A DNA stretch of 39,295 nucleotides from Alphaproteobacteria bacterium. GTDB lineage: Bacteria > Pseudomonadota > Alphaproteobacteria > Caulobacterales > Parvularculaceae. Position 1 is the first letter of the stretch, and every line of letters begins with the position of its first letter. The stretch lies in NCBI GenBank assembly GCA_013151255.1, contig JAADIQ010000071.1, forward strand, positions 1 through 39,295, written 5' to 3'. A model generated the notes under the pieces. That model saw only the letters and a program-made list of their open reading frames with translations. It did no database searches and was not told the origin of the DNA. Shown here piece by piece: positions 14,745 to 22,512 of this stretch. The translations under genes and the position numbers were made by a program.

Positions 14745-16243
14745 ACCTGGCTGAACAGCTTCCGGTCCTGCCGGTGATCATTCCGCTGGTCGCCGCGCCG
14801 ATCACGCTGCTCCTGCCACAGGGCCGTGCGCCGCATCTTTGGGCGACGTTGATCAGCTGGCTGACATTCGCCGTCAGCATCGCCCTGGTCGCTATGGTCA
14901 GCGACGCCGGCGTCATCTCCTACCATCTGGGTGACTGGGCCCCGCCGCTCGGCATTGAATACCGCATCGATATGGCTAATGCGCTGGTGCTGGCGCTGGT
15001 CTCGGGGATTGGCGCGGTGGTGTTTGCGTTTGCCTATCGCTCGGTTGAGCGTGAGGTTGACCCGCGCCAGTCGACATTTTTCTACTGCGCGATGCTGATC
15101 TGCCTCACTGGTCTGATGGGCGTGACGATCACCGGCGATGCGTTCAACATTTTCGTCTTCTTAGAGATTTCCTCGCTGTCGACCTATGCGCTGATCGCCA
15201 TGGGCGCCAAGAGCGATCGCCGCGCTTTAACGGCGGCGTTCAACTATCTGGTGATGGGCACGATTGGCGCGACGTTCTTCGTCATCGGCATCGGCCTTCT
15301 CTATCAGGCGACCGGCACGCTCAATCTGGCCGACTTGCATGACCGGCTCGCTGGCCAGTCAAACCGCATGGTCGAGGCGGGTTTTGCGTTTATCGTTGTC
15401 GGCATCGGCTTGAAGCTGGCGATGTTCCCGCTCCATCTATGGCTGCCCAACGCCTACACCTATGCGCCCTCGGCAGTGAGCGCGTTTATCGCTGCTACCG
15501 CGACAAAAGTTGCGGTCTATGTGCTGATCCGGTTTTTCTATTCTGTCTTCGGGTTTGATTTCGCTTTTGTCGGCCACGCTTTCACCTATGTGTTGCTGCC
15601 GCTGGGGCTTGCCGGCATGTTCATCGCTTCGCTGGTGGCGCTGTTCCAGGACGATGTGAAACGCATGCTCGCTTATTCGTCGGTGGCGCAAATCGGCTAT
15701 ATGTTGCTCGGGCTGTCCTTCGCCACGGTCGAAGGGCTGACGGCGTCGCTGGTGCATATTCTCAATCACGCGCTGATGAAGGGCGCCTTGTTTATGGCCG
15801 TCGCCTGCGTCGTCTTCCGCACCGGCAGTCATTCCATTCAGGCGTTTGCGGGGCTGGCCAAACGCATGCCGGTGACCACATGGGCGTTCATCCTTAGCGG
15901 TCTGTCGCTGATCGGCGTGCCGTTGACTGTCGGATTTATTTCCAAATGGTATTTGCTCACCGCAGCTTTTGCCGCGGGGCACGGCTATGCAGCGTTTCTG
16001 ATTGTTGCAAGCTCGCTCATCGCGATGGTCTATATCGGGCGGGTGGCGGAAATGATGTTATTGCGCGAGCCGCCAAGCGAGGGACCCTATGCGGCGGCAA
16101 AAGAGGCGCCGATGTCGATGTTAATCCCGATGTGGGTGCTGGTGGCGGCCAACATTTATTTCGGCGTCAGAACCGACTTAACCGGCGATCTCGCTGTGCG
16201 CGCCGCGGAAGCGCTAATGCTGGTTGCGGGAGGCGCGCCATGA
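14741..16243 (+). CDS. mrpD: Antiporter subunit D (MrpD, NuoN/M-like)
   Basis: 500 residues and about 14 helices of the proton-translocating oxidoreductase (NuoL/M/N) family. The conserved glutamate-bearing helix is FVFLEISSLSTYALIA. The broken-helix region with conserved Lys and His reads KLAMFPLHLWLPNAYTYAPS, followed by ATATKVAVYVLIRF. It should be a proton/cation channel subunit of the complex. It is the first of three homologous subunits in this operon. Confidence 0.93.
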   Translation: MNLAEQLPVLPVIIPLVAAPITLLLPQGRAPHLWATLISWLTFAVSIALVAMVSDAGVISYHLGDWAPPLGIEYRIDMANALVLALVSGIGAVVFAFAYRSVEREVDPRQSTFFYCAMLICLTGLMGVTITGDAFNIFVFLEISSLSTYALIAMGAKSDRRALTAAFNYLVMGTIGATFFVIGIGLLYQATGTLNLADLHDRLAGQSNRMVEAGFAFIVVGIGLKLAMFPLHLWLPNAYTYAPSAVSAFIAATATKVAVYVLIRFFYSVFGFDFAFVGHAFTYVLLPLGLAGMFIASLVALFQDDVKRMLAYSSVAQIGYMLLGLSFATVEGLTASLVHILNHALMKGALFMAVACVVFRTGSHSIQAFAGLAKRMPVTTWAFILSGLSLIGVPLTVGFISKWYLLTAAFAAGHGYAAFLIVASSLIAMVYIGRVAEMMLLREPPSEGPYAAAKEAPMSMLIPMWVLVAANIYFGVRTDLTGDLAVRAAEALMLVAGGAP

Positions 16244-16267
16244 ACATGTGCTCTCCTCCTATAACAA

Positions 16268-16382
16268 TGATGTCATTGCCGGGCTTGTCCCGGCAATCCA
16301 GAAGCGTCGTCGCTTCATGCAAACGGCAACGCAACAATTGGACATTCCTGGATGCCCGGAATAAATCCGGGCATGACAATGA
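16268..16382. repeat. Interspersed palindromic element between mrpD and the second D-like gene
   Basis: Two hairpins form the ends: ATTGCCGGG/CCCGGCAAT (16275-16297) and ATGCCCGGA/TCCGGGCAT (16352-16374). Outer TGTCAT (16271) and ATGACA (16373) make terminal inverted repeats. This has the look of a REP/MITE-like element frequent in alphaproteobacteria. It fills the 172-bp gap in an operon whose other genes mostly overlap. Confidence 0.7.
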
Positions 16383-16415
16383 GGGATTAAGTCATAAAGG
16401 CGGGAGAAGAATATC

Positions 16416-17924
16416 ATGATCTCCCCCGGTCTCGCCATTCCGCTGGCTTTGTGGGTTCCGTTGCTCGGCTGCCTGGCCATATGGCTGCTCGATAAATCAC
16501 CCAATCTGCGCGAGGCGGCGACGCTGATTACTGGCGCTATCCTCTTTGCACTGACGGTAACGATCTTTATCGCCGTCAGCACCGGCCAGCGCCCCGGCTT
16601 TCAGGCGCTCGAAGTGATTGACGGCCTGCCGATTGCATTCCAGGCCGAGCCTTTGGGCGCCTTGTTTGCGGTCATCGCCTCCGGCCTGTGGCTGGTGAAT
16701 TCAGTTTACTCCATTGGCTATATGCGCGCCGGTAATGAGAAGCACCAGACGCGGTTTTACATGTCGTTTGCGGTCGCAATCTCGGCGGCGATCGGCGTTG
16801 CGTATGCGGCCAATCTTTTCACCCTGTTTATCTTCTACGAAGTGTTGACGCTGTCGACGTTCCCGCTGGTCACCCATAAGGGCGATGAAAAAGCGCGCCG
16901 CGGCGGGCGGATTTATCTTGGCGTCTTGATGGCGACATCAATCGGTCTGTTCTTGCCGGCGATTGTCTGGACCTATGTTATCACCGGGAGCACTGATTTC
17001 GTGGAAGGCGGTCTTCTCGCCCAGCATGTTGAGGCGGCGGGCCCGATTGTCGGCATCTTGTTGGGGCTTTATGCTTTCGGCATCGGCAAGGCGGCGTTGA
17101 TGCCGGCCCATCCGTGGCTGCCCAATGCGATGGTGGCGCCAACGCCGGTCTCGGCCTTCCTGCATGCCGTGGCGGTGGTCAAGGCGGGGGTTTTCGCGAT
17201 CTTAAAAATCGTCGTCTATATTTTCGGGATTGATCTCCTCAAGGACACTGGCGCCTCGATCCCGTTCATGTGGATTGCGGCGGGCTCGATATTGCTCGCC
17301 TCGGCGATTGCCATGAACCAGGATAATCTCAAAGCTAGGCTTGCCTATTCCACGGTGTCGCAACTGTCCTACATCACGCTTGGCGCGATGCTCGCAACCT
17401 CCATGGGGGTGATGGGTGGGGCGATGCAAATTGCCGCCCATGCGCTCGGCAAGATGACGCTGTTCATGTGCGCCGGCGCGATTTATGTCGCCCATCACAA
17501 GACGCTGATTTCGGAAATGCGCGGCCTCGGCCGGGTGATGCCGTTCACTTTTGGCGCGTTCTTTTTGGGCGCGATGTCAATCGTCGGCCTGCCGCCTATG
17601 GCCGGCTCGTGGCCGAAGTTTTTCCTGATGCTCGGCGCCGCTGACGCAGGGCAACTGGCGATCATCGCGGTGCTCATCGTGTCGTCGATCGTTAATGTGG
17701 TTTACTTGCTGTCGATACCCGTACAGGCGTTCTACATGAACCCGGCGGAAGAGGGCGCCAAACCGCAAGGCGCCGGCGGCGCCTTCATCGACTGGGGCGC
17801 CCTAAAAGAAGCGCCAATCTTGTGCATCGCGCCGCCAATGTTCACAGCGGCCGGCGTCATCGCATTGTTCTTCTTCATAGACCCGCTCTATCGGTTCTTG
17901 TTGCCGCTGATTGGGGGTGGGTGA
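16416..17924 (+). CDS. Second MrpD/NuoM-like antiporter subunit
   Basis: 502 residues, NuoL/M/N family. Conserved elements are FIFYEVLTLSTFPLV (Glu helix) and GKAALMPAHPWLPNAMVAPT followed by AVAVVKAGVFAI (Lys helix). This family carries protons or sodium through the membrane. The gene is separated from mrpD by a palindromic element. In this Mrp subtype, two or three D-like proteins replace the large MrpA plus MrpD of seven-gene operons. It starts at ATG 16416 with GGGAGAAG upstream. Confidence 0.92.
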   Translation: MISPGLAIPLALWVPLLGCLAIWLLDKSPNLREAATLITGAILFALTVTIFIAVSTGQRPGFQALEVIDGLPIAFQAEPLGALFAVIASGLWLVNSVYSIGYMRAGNEKHQTRFYMSFAVAISAAIGVAYAANLFTLFIFYEVLTLSTFPLVTHKGDEKARRGGRIYLGVLMATSIGLFLPAIVWTYVITGSTDFVEGGLLAQHVEAAGPIVGILLGLYAFGIGKAALMPAHPWLPNAMVAPTPVSAFLHAVAVVKAGVFAILKIVVYIFGIDLLKDTGASIPFMWIAAGSILLASAIAMNQDNLKARLAYSTVSQLSYITLGAMLATSMGVMGGAMQIAAHALGKMTLFMCAGAIYVAHHKTLISEMRGLGRVMPFTFGAFFLGAMSIVGLPPMAGSWPKFFLMLGAADAGQLAIIAVLIVSSIVNVVYLLSIPVQAFYMNPAEEGAKPQGAGGAFIDWGALKEAPILCIAPPMFTAAGVIALFFFIDPLYRFLLPLIGGG

Positions 17925-17944
17925 TGGGTTGCTTCAAATATGTC

Positions 17945-18059
17945 CGTCATCCCGTGCGCAATGCAGCACGTCAGTGCTGCTTTGCAGACACGGGATCTGT
18001 CTCGGCAGATCCCGGACCCGCACAGCAACACTGCGTGTTGCGGTGCATCCGGGATGACG
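17945..18059. repeat. Second interspersed palindromic element in the mrp operon
   Basis: Terminal inverted repeats CGTCATCCCG (17945-17954) and CGGGATGACG (18050-18059). Internal perfect hairpins are GCAGCAC/GTGCTGC (17963-17980) and CGGGATCTG/CAGATCCCG (17991-18014). It is a different family from the element at 16268 but has the same architecture and the same position at a gene junction. Confidence 0.72.
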
Positions 18060-18075
18060 AAGAAATGGGGAAGTT

Positions 18076-18357
18076 ATGAGCGACAAAAACCACACCCCCG
18101 ACAAAAAACCCGGCTGGGCCGATAACCCGACCTTCATTCGCATCTTTATCGGCATACTGACCGTCTCGGCGATCGCCGCGGGGTTGGCCGGGTTCAACCC
18201 GGCCTGGAAAAACCCGCATCCGCATTTCGCGGTTGAGGGCGTGCCGGTGTTCTTTGCGATTTACGGGTTTGTCGCCTTCGCCTTCATCGTGCTCGCCGGC
18301 CAGCATTTGCGCAAGCTTGTTGGCCGCAAGGAGGAGTATTACGATGAGCGCGAGTAG
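18076..18357 (+). CDS. Small membrane protein of the antiporter operon
   Basis: 93 residues. A polar N-terminus is followed by two predicted helices (IFIGILTVSAIAAGLAG and FAIYGFVAFAFIVLAGQHL) and a charged tail ending KEEYYDERE. Its stop overlaps the following gene by 14 bp, so it is translated together with the third D-like subunit and may be an accessory subunit. I recognise it as a small protein of this operon type but not as a characterised family. Confidence 0.78.
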   Translation: MSDKNHTPDKKPGWADNPTFIRIFIGILTVSAIAAGLAGFNPAWKNPHPHFAVEGVPVFFAIYGFVAFAFIVLAGQHLRKLVGRKEEYYDERE

Positions 18358-20086
18358 CATCTTTGCTTTCTTTGCCGGCAACCCTGCGATCATCATGATG
18401 GTCGGCGCGCTCATGTGCATCGCCACGCCGCGCCATCTGGCGAGCCCGATTTTGTTGATCGCCACCGCGCTGTCGGCGATTAAGCTGTCGACGCTCGGGC
18501 TTGGCGAATATGGCGCGATCACGCTGTTTGGCGAGCAAATCGTTACGCTGCGGCTCGATCGGTTGTCGCGGCTGTTTGCCATCGCGTTCCATATCGCCGC
18601 CGCGCTCAACATTATTTACGCCTGGGGCCAAAAAGACCGGGCGCAGAATTTTGCAACGCTCGCCTATCCGGCAGCCGCGCTTGGCGGCGTGCTCGCCGGC
18701 GACATGATCACGCTGTTTGTGTGGTGGGAAATCGCCGCGATCACGTCCGTCTTTCTGGTCTGGGCGCCGGGCACCCGCGCGACTTATGTTTCCGGCATGC
18801 GTTACCTGGCGATCCAGGTGCTGTCCGGCGTCTTACTGCTCGCCGGGATTGTGCTCATCTATCGTGAGACCGGATCGCTGGCGTTTGACTTTGTCGGCCT
18901 GCGCGACGATGCGACGGGCGCCATAAAACTTTCCGCCCTCGTGATGTTCCTCGCCTTTGGCATTAAATGCGCGTTTCCGCTGCTCCACACCTGGGTGCAG
19001 GACGCCTATCCGAAATCGACCATCTCCGGCACCATCATCTTGTCAGTGTTCACCACCAAGCTTGCGGTCTACGCGCTGGCGCGGGCGTTCCCAGGCACCA
19101 GTGAGCTGATTTATATCGGCGCGGTGATGACCATCTTCCCAATTTTCTTTGCGCTGATTGAAAACGATTTGCGCAAGGTTTTGACTTATTCAATCAACAA
19201 CCAGGTTGGCTTTATGGTGGTCGGCATCGGCATCGGCACCGCCGGCGCGCTCAACGGCGCGGTTGGTTATGCGTTCAGCAACATCATCTTTGAGAGCTTG
19301 CTGTTCATGGCGGTGGGGGCTGCAATGTTCCGCACCGGCACGTCGAAGGCGACCGAGCTTGGCGGTCTTTACCGCACCATGCCGCTCACCATGACGTTCT
19401 GCATCATCGGCGCCTTGTCGATTTCGGCGTTTCCGTTCTTTGCCGGCTTTGTCACCAAGGGGCTGATTGTCGATGGCGCCGGCGGCGTCAATATCTGGGT
19501 GTGGCTGACATTGCTGTTCGCCTCCGCCGGGGTGCTTGAGCATGCGGGCATCAAAATCCCTTATTTCACATTCTTCGGCCATGACAGCGGCAAGCGCCCG
19601 AAAGAGGCGCCGATTGGCATGCTGGTGGCAATGTCGATTGCCGCGGTGCTCTCCATCGGCATCGGCGTCTTTCCCGAGCCGCTTTATGCGCTGTTGCCGA
19701 ACCAGGAACAGATCGCTGGCTATAACCCCTATACCGCCTATCACATCATCGAACAGTTGCAGCTGCTCCTATGGGCGGTGCTGGCATTCGCGGTATTGGT
19801 GTTGATCAAATGGTATCCGCCGGAGATCCCGTCGACCAATCTCGACGTTGACTGGTTATGGCGGGTGCCGGGACGGGCGCTGCTGTCTTGGGCAAGTGGT
19901 GCGTCGCGCGCAACATGGAACGCGCTATGGGGGATTTTCGCCGGCCGCATACACGCTCTAATGGCAAGAATTTACGCCATGCATGGCCCGGAAGGACAAA
20001 TGGCGCGGTCGTGGCCAGTAGGTTATATGGCGCTGTGGACAGCGGTTTTGCTTGGCTTCGTTTTGATCTTGTCTTTCCTCGGGTGA
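18344..20086 (+). CDS. Third NuoL/M/N-like antiporter subunit
   Basis: 580 residues, about 14-16 helices. The family elements are FVWWEIAAITSVFLVW (Glu helix) and KCAFPLLHTWVQDAYPKST then FTTKLAVYALARAF (Lys helix), with KVLTYSINNQVGFM in the loop. An extra C-terminal extension ends in a final helix near GYMALWTAVLLGFVLILSF. The open frame reaches upstream to 18233, but ATG 18344 has a perfect AAGGAGG and lies at the first helix. It is the last gene of the mrp operon. Confidence 0.92.
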   Translation: MSASSIFAFFAGNPAIIMMVGALMCIATPRHLASPILLIATALSAIKLSTLGLGEYGAITLFGEQIVTLRLDRLSRLFAIAFHIAAALNIIYAWGQKDRAQNFATLAYPAAALGGVLAGDMITLFVWWEIAAITSVFLVWAPGTRATYVSGMRYLAIQVLSGVLLLAGIVLIYRETGSLAFDFVGLRDDATGAIKLSALVMFLAFGIKCAFPLLHTWVQDAYPKSTISGTIILSVFTTKLAVYALARAFPGTSELIYIGAVMTIFPIFFALIENDLRKVLTYSINNQVGFMVVGIGIGTAGALNGAVGYAFSNIIFESLLFMAVGAAMFRTGTSKATELGGLYRTMPLTMTFCIIGALSISAFPFFAGFVTKGLIVDGAGGVNIWVWLTLLFASAGVLEHAGIKIPYFTFFGHDSGKRPKEAPIGMLVAMSIAAVLSIGIGVFPEPLYALLPNQEQIAGYNPYTAYHIIEQLQLLLWAVLAFAVLVLIKWYPPEIPSTNLDVDWLWRVPGRALLSWASGASRATWNALWGIFAGRIHALMARIYAMHGPEGQMARSWPVGYMALWTAVLLGFVLILSFLG

Positions 20087-20108
20087 CGCCGTTTCGCTCC
20101 CCGCTTAA

Positions 20109-20123
20109 GGTTAAGTTTTAACC
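20109..20123. promoter_or_regulatory. Palindrome between the mrp operon and hdaB
   Basis: GGTTAA-GTT-TTAACC is a perfect inverted repeat. It lies 23 bp after the mrp operon stop and about 105 bp before hdaB. It could be a weak terminator arm or an operator. Two DnaA-box-like words, TTATCCTCA (20147-20155) and TTATCCTTG (20171-20179), lie between it and the gene. Confidence 0.35.
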
Positions 20124-20228
20124 ACGCGTCAAACATGCTCGTAAACTTATCCTCAACTTAAACCCAAGTCTTATCCTTGTTCATGTGAGCGGTGCGTTTT
20201 GCCGCTTTAACATGAGCGGGAGACGTCA

Positions 20229-20627
20229 ATGGTAGAACAACAAAACGCCTTTTCGGAACATGCTTGCAGAGTGGTGGCGCGCATGGCCAGAGAGGTTGTT
20301 TGCGAGGCTTATGGCATACCGCATGCGGCGTTGCGGACGGAAAACCGCCTCGGCGAGTTGGCGCTCGCCCGCCAGACCGCAATGTATCTGGCGCATGTGG
20401 TCGGCCAGCTCACCCTTAACGAGGTCGCCGAAATATTCGAACGCGAGCGCTCAACGGTGAGCCATGCCTGCATCAACATTGAAGACCGCCGCGACGGTCC
20501 GGTTTTCGATTTACAATTGGAGTTTATGGAAAAACGCATGCGCACCCGATTGCGCGAATGGCGGTCCGGAAAGGCGGTAGCGAAAGAACCGGCGCCAAAG
20601 GGCAAATCTTTTTTGACCCGACGTTAA
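20229..20627 (+). CDS. hdaB: HdaB-like protein: stand-alone DnaA domain IV
   Basis: 132 residues. The central part (about residues 33-90) is the DNA-binding domain IV of DnaA without the AAA+ domain: [20 protein letters not shown], then [16 protein letters not shown], the DnaA-box recognition helix pattern. Alphaproteobacteria have a short DnaA-related protein, HdaB, reported in Caulobacter to counteract the RIDA regulator and promote replication initiation. Length and domain fit that protein. It overlaps the convergent sufE by 3 bp. Confidence 0.75.
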   Translation: MVEQQNAFSEHACRVVARMAREVVCEAYGIPHAALRTENRLGELALARQTAMYLAHVVGQLTLNEVAEIFERERSTVSHACINIEDRRDGPVFDLQLEFMEKRMRTRLREWRSGKAVAKEPAPKGKSFLTRR

Positions 20628-21037
20628 TCTTCACGCGCTTTTTCAGCGGCGATGGCGCGTATGCGGTTAACCATCGAATGCAGCCCGTTGGAGCGTTGCG
20701 GCGTCAGATGGTCTTTGAGGTCGAAGGGCGCCAATGCCGCCGCCGGATCAATGGCGAGAATATCGGCGGCGCTTTTGCCGGAATATAAAGTGATCAACAA
20801 GGCGACCAGGCCTTTGACGATATGCGCGTCCGAATCGCCCTTGAACGATAGCGTCGCGCCGTCGTCATTCACATAGAGCCACACCTGGCTGGCGCAACCG
20901 CGCACCTTGTGGCGGTCATTGCGATGGGTTTCGGGATAGGGCGCAAGATCGCGGCCGAGATCGATGAGATATTTATAGCGCTCATCCCACGCATCGAGGA
21001 ATTCAAAGTCGGCGCGAATATCATCGAAACTGGCCAT
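20624..21037 (-). CDS. sufE: SufE family Fe-S cluster assembly sulfur acceptor
   Basis: 137 residues. The active-site cysteine lies in [12 protein letters not shown] (Cys48), preceded by the typical [19 protein letters not shown] and followed by [19 protein letters not shown]. SufE accepts persulfide from the cysteine desulfurase SufS and passes it to the SufBCD scaffold. ATG 21037 is chosen because the family begins there; the frame upstream has no SufE-like sequence. No suf genes are beside it, as is common for separate sufE copies in alphaproteobacteria. Confidence 0.92.
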   Translation of the reverse strand: MASFDDIRADFEFLDAWDERYKYLIDLGRDLAPYPETHRNDRHKVRGCASQVWLYVNDDGATLSFKGDSDAHIVKGLVALLITLYSGKSAADILAIDPAAALAPFDLKDHLTPQRSNGLHSMVNRIRAIAAEKARED

Positions 21038-21103
21038 AGGCGGGAGATAATGCGCCGGCGGAGTAAAGGCAACAATGCGAGGCAAGCGCAAATAGCGCCC
21101 GCC

Positions 21104-21313
21104 TCACCCCTTCGCCTGGCGGCGATAGTCCTCCACCGGCAGGCCGCCGACGCCCCAATTTTCTAGCTCGACCTCGTCAATAACCACGAAAGTCGTCGCC
21201 GGCGACTTGTCGAGGACGCGCTGGAGGAGGTCCGTCGTCCCCTTGATAAGTTCGGCTTTTTGCGCTGGCGTCACCCCGCCTTCGCGGGTGATTTTTATGT
21301 TCACGTAAGGCAT
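21104..21313 (-). CDS. 4-oxalocrotonate tautomerase family protein
   Basis: 69 residues beginning MPYVNIKITREG, so after Met removal Pro1 would be the catalytic base of the tautomerase fold. TPAQKAELIKGTTDLLQ and VVIDEVELENWGVGGLP match the family of small hexameric tautomerases. The substrate is unknown. It lies 36 bp downstream of the GST gene on the same strand and is likely cotranscribed, suggesting a small detoxification operon. Confidence 0.9.
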   Translation of the reverse strand: MPYVNIKITREGGVTPAQKAELIKGTTDLLQRVLDKSPATTFVVIDEVELENWGVGGLPVEDYRRQAKG

Positions 21314-21349
21314 GGATTGTCTCCTATTGGATGGCGCCGGCTTGCGTTG

Positions 21350-21961
21350 TTACTGGAGCAGGCCTTCGGCCTTCATCGCCGCTTCAACCGTTGGCCGCGC
21401 GGCGACGCGTTTGGCGAAGCTGGCGACATTCGGCCATTGGCCCAAATCGATGTTAACAAAGTTTGTCCAGTTCGCGACCACGAACAGATAAGCGTCGGCG
21501 ATGGTGAACTGGTCGCCGGTGAGAAAGGCTCGCCCGTCGGCAAGCAGGTTTTCGATATAGCCCATGCGTTTGGCGACTTTGGCTTCAGCGTCGCTGCGCG
21601 CTTCGCCCTCAAGCGTGTCGGAGAAGAGCGGCGCAAAAGCTTTGTGCAGTTCTGAACCGATAAAGCTGAGATGTTGCACCACGCGGGCGCGCTCGCGGGT
21701 TCCAGGCGCCGGCAGAAGCTTTGCGTCGGGATATTGTTCGCCCAGGAATTGCAAAACCGCAACGCCCTCGTTCAGAATATCGCCATCGTCAAAGCGCAGC
21801 GACGGGACATAGCCGTTTGGATTGACCTTCGAGTAATCCTCTCCGCTTTCGGTTTTTTGTTCTTTGACATTGACTTTTTCAAGCGAAAAATCAGCGCCGA
21901 CTTCACGCAGTGTAATATGAGAGGCGAGAGAACAGGCGCCGGGCATATAATAGAGTTTCAT
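21350..21961 (-). CDS. Glutathione S-transferase, beta class
   Basis: 203 residues. The thioredoxin-like N-terminal domain begins MKLYYMPGACSLASHI, with Cys10 as the beta-class catalytic or glutathione-binding cysteine; NPNGYVPSLRFDDG carries the cis-Pro and precedes the glutathione-binding region. The helical C-terminal domain contains FTIADAYLFVV, the N-capping box. It conjugates or reduces electrophiles with glutathione in the cytoplasm. It is divergent from an HxlR regulator across 127 bp containing inverted repeats, so the regulator is likely its controller. Confidence 0.93.
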   Translation of the reverse strand: MKLYYMPGACSLASHITLREVGADFSLEKVNVKEQKTESGEDYSKVNPNGYVPSLRFDDGDILNEGVAVLQFLGEQYPDAKLLPAPGTRERARVVQHLSFIGSELHKAFAPLFSDTLEGEARSDAEAKVAKRMGYIENLLADGRAFLTGDQFTIADAYLFVVANWTNFVNIDLGQWPNVASFAKRVAARPTVEAAMKAEGLLQ

Positions 21962-22013
21962 GAAGGATAATCCTTGAGGTTTGCTTGCGGGTGAGGCGCT
22001 GATTTACGAACAC

Positions 22014-22077
22014 CAGTTACCTTTGTAAACTAGATTTTCTATGGAAACTGGATTATAGAGTTTCCAACCGGTAACTG
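22014..22077. promoter_or_regulatory. Inverted repeats in the GST/HxlR divergent promoter region
   Basis: CAGTTACC (22014-22021) and GGTAACTG (22070-22077) are perfect inverted repeats. Inside them are GGAAACT (22043-22049) and AGTTTCC (22059-22065), also perfect. Symmetric sites between divergent genes fit operators of the HxlR-type dimer encoded next door (inference). Confidence 0.55.
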
Positions 22078-22088
22078 ATGGACATCTC

Positions 22089-22463
22089 ATGGCCTTGAAA
22101 ATCCGCAAAAACAATAGCCCGCCCGTCCCCCATGATTGCCCGCTGTCGGAATGCATGTCGGTGATCGGCGGCGCCTGGGCGCCAAATATTTTGTGGAATC
22201 TCAGCGCCGGGCCGCGCCGGTTCAGCGAGTTGCGGGTCGATATTCCGCCGATCTCGGCGAAGGTTTTAACGGTGCGGTTGAGGCAGCTTGAGGAAAAAGG
22301 CATTGTCAGCCGCGCGGTCAAACCAACCTCGCCGCCCTCGGTCGAATATGCGTTGACGCGCGATGGCCGCGCCCTGCTGCCGGCGCTAGAGGCGATCGCC
22401 GAGGTTGGCCACAAGCTCAAACTGCGCGCCAAACGCAGGGCGCAACAAAAAGGCCGCTCATAA
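22089..22463 (+). CDS. HxlR family transcriptional regulator
   Basis: 124 residues. The family entry motif CPLSECMSVIGGAWAPNILW is present, with a conserved Cys that often senses aldehydes or quinones. The winged-helix blocks RRFSELRVDIPPISAKVLT and RLRQLEEKGIVSR follow, and the wing ends SVEYALTRDGRAL. It should be a dimeric DNA-binding regulator responding to electrophiles. Divergence from a GST plus tautomerase operon supports that. The coding end overlaps its terminator. Confidence 0.92.
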   Translation: MALKIRKNNSPPVPHDCPLSECMSVIGGAWAPNILWNLSAGPRRFSELRVDIPPISAKVLTVRLRQLEEKGIVSRAVKPTSPPSVEYALTRDGRALLPALEAIAEVGHKLKLRAKRRAQQKGRS

Positions 22464-22477
22464 CAAGCGGCCTTTTT
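22447..22477 (+). terminator. Rho-independent terminator of the HxlR gene
   Basis: AAAAAGGCCGCT pairs perfectly with AGCGGCCTTTTT around a 7-base loop. The left arm is within the end of the coding region. Confidence 0.88.
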
Positions 22478-22512
22478 ATTGTCGTGCAAGTTTTGGTTTT
22501 AAGACGCCAGCC

